The translations under genes were made by a program, and so were the position numbers. The notes beneath the pieces are model-generated. The model was given only the letters and a program-made list of their open reading frames with translations. It was not told the origin of the DNA and searched no databases. DNA of 64,000 nucleotides, taken from the NCBI GenBank assembly GCA_015655125.1, contig JAATFP010000049.1, positions 20,984-84,983 of the forward strand, written 5' to 3'. This DNA comes from Chitinophagales bacterium (GTDB lineage: Bacteria > Bacteroidota > Bacteroidia > Chitinophagales > Chitinophagaceae). Below are positions 63,212 through 64,000 of the stretch, one piece after another. Position 1 is the first letter of the stretch. Each line of letters begins with the position of its first letter.

Positions 63212-63814
63212 TTACAGGGAGCCTGTTTGCTCCACATGTTTTTTAAAATAAATATCTTCTACCAACTGGCAGATAATATGGCCGGCTAGAATATGGCTTT
63301 CCTGTATCCTTGGCGTATCGGCCGATGGTATATTGATAATGTGATCGCAGGTATCTTTCATCCTGCCGCCGTTTGCCCCGGTAAAACCGATGGTCAGCAT
63401 GCCTTTTTCTTTAGCAGCATCAACAGCCAATACGATATTCTTGCTGTTGCCGGACGTACTGATCGCTACCAGCACGTCGCCGGGTTTGCCAAGCCCCTTT
63501 ACCATCCTGGCGTATACTACATCATAACTATAGTCATTGGCAACTGCGGTCATGTACGAACTGTTTACATGCAGGGCTTCTGCCGGCAGTGCATCCCTGT
63601 CGAGATAAAACCGCCCGCTGAATTCTGCTGCAAGATGCTGTGCATCTGCGGCGCTTCCGCCATTACCGCAAAACAAGATTTTGTTTCCGCTTTCAAACGC
63701 GGTAACGATATCATGTACACAAAGCCTGATCGTTTCGAGTAATGCCTCGTCTTCCAGCAACCGCTGTTTGGTATCAATGGAAGCCTGTATAATAGATTTG
63801 ATGGTATTGATCAT
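63212..63814 (-). CDS. gmhA: sedoheptulose-7-phosphate isomerase GmhA
   Basis: This 200-aa SIS-domain enzyme converts sedoheptulose 7-phosphate to D-glycero-D-manno-heptose 7-phosphate, the first step of heptose synthesis. It has ILFCGNGGSAADAQHLAAEFSGRF (phosphate-binding), VNSSYMTAVANDYSYDVVYARM, VAISTSGNSKNI and a C-terminal ESHILAGHIICQLVED with the metal-binding Glu/His. I chose the ATG at 63812-63814; the frame opens at TTG 63835. A -7 element, TATCTTTG, precedes it (63833-63840, minus strand). It is the upstream partner of gmhB. Confidence 0.93.
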   Translation of the reverse strand: MINTIKSIIQASIDTKQRLLEDEALLETIRLCVHDIVTAFESGNKILFCGNGGSAADAQHLAAEFSGRFYLDRDALPAEALHVNSSYMTAVANDYSYDVVYARMVKGLGKPGDVLVAISTSGNSKNIVLAVDAAKEKGMLTIGFTGANGGRMKDTCDHIINIPSADTPRIQESHILAGHIICQLVEDIYFKKHVEQTGSL

Positions 63815-63832
63815 GATGATTGATTCTGCACG

Positions 63833-63840
63833 CAAAGATA
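63833..63840 (-). promoter_or_regulatory. -7 promoter element of gmhA
   Basis: TATCTTTG on the minus strand matches TAnnTTTG exactly and lies 18 bp upstream of the gmhA ATG. The nearest TTG is 24 bp further upstream, a longer spacer than usual. Confidence 0.4.
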
Positions 63841-64000
63841 CAGGGAACGGAATGAAGACGTGTTCAAAAACATTCGCTGCAGATCTGCAGGCAGGTTGAA
63901 ATATTCTTTCGGAAAATCAGCACATCTGCAGGCAAAGCTACAGGATCTAAGGATGCTGCTACAGCGCGGATCGTAAAATTTCGCCCGTCATGACATGCCA

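Overview
The window is chromosomal DNA of a Bacteroidota bacterium, most likely family Chitinophagaceae. Evidence: a SusC/SusD polysaccharide utilisation locus run by a hybrid two-component regulator, a type IX secretion C-terminal sorting domain, an OmpA protein with thrombospondin type 3 repeats, futalosine-pathway menaquinone synthesis, Bacteroidota promoters (TTG-N19/20-TAnnTTTG), and almost no visible Shine-Dalgarno sequences. No phage, plasmid, transposase or CRISPR array was seen. The accessory DNA consists of one PUL, a dispersed family of short palindromic repeats and two gene relics.

Layout. 0-5 kb: partial N-acetylmuramoyl-L-alanine amidase (-), divergent from an LptD-like outer-membrane protein (+); then plsC and ung (-). 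5.3-9 kb: secreted GH2 beta-glucuronidase-like enzyme, tRNA-Arg(TCT), an OmpA/TSP3 porin with a good promoter and terminator. 9-17 kb: mqnE, a small secreted protein, a NupG-type nucleoside permease, thioredoxin, dnaE. 17-21.4 kb: VOC protein, Crp/Fnr regulator followed by a quinone-oxidoreductase-like gene with a dyad at its promoter, an alpha/beta-hydrolase cut off at its 5' end, another relic, and small genes (YtxH-like, YkgJ-like, PhnA-like). 21.5-26 kb: secreted GH3 with PA14 domain, secreted esterase, DoxX.

26-42 kb is the PUL: HTCS regulator, then susC-susD-LamG lipoprotein-helical lipoprotein-GH130-MFS-secreted helical protein, all on +. A 21-bp-spaced direct repeat 5' of susC is a good candidate for the HTCS operator. 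The locus has no recognisable classical endo-glycanase. Two proteins of unassigned family (443 and 565 aa), probably alpha/alpha-toroid folds, sit where the depolymerases should be, and the cytoplasmic GH130 suggests a beta-mannoside substrate. This is the best candidate for an undescribed system here.

42-64 kb is mostly housekeeping and stress genes: DinB, peroxiredoxin plus DsbA-like protein, DUF1345, alpha/beta hydrolase, DoxX, cbpA-cbpM, LLM oxidoreductase, lipoprotein, NAD(P)H-hydrate dehydratase, an acidic protein with an exact 20-residue repeat, an orphan response regulator, YceI, NlpC/P60, M1 peptidase, an orphan oligopeptide-binding lipoprotein followed by a di-haem cytochrome, a T9SS cargo protein, MsrA, an unknown secreted protein, and gmhB/gmhA for ADP-heptose synthesis.

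Scattered between genes are at least four copies (three well preserved) of a ~135-143 bp element with TGTTGTGCTA-type inverted ends and a core made of two inverted REP-like units, plus several fragments. All functions are assigned by reading motifs; no database search was run.
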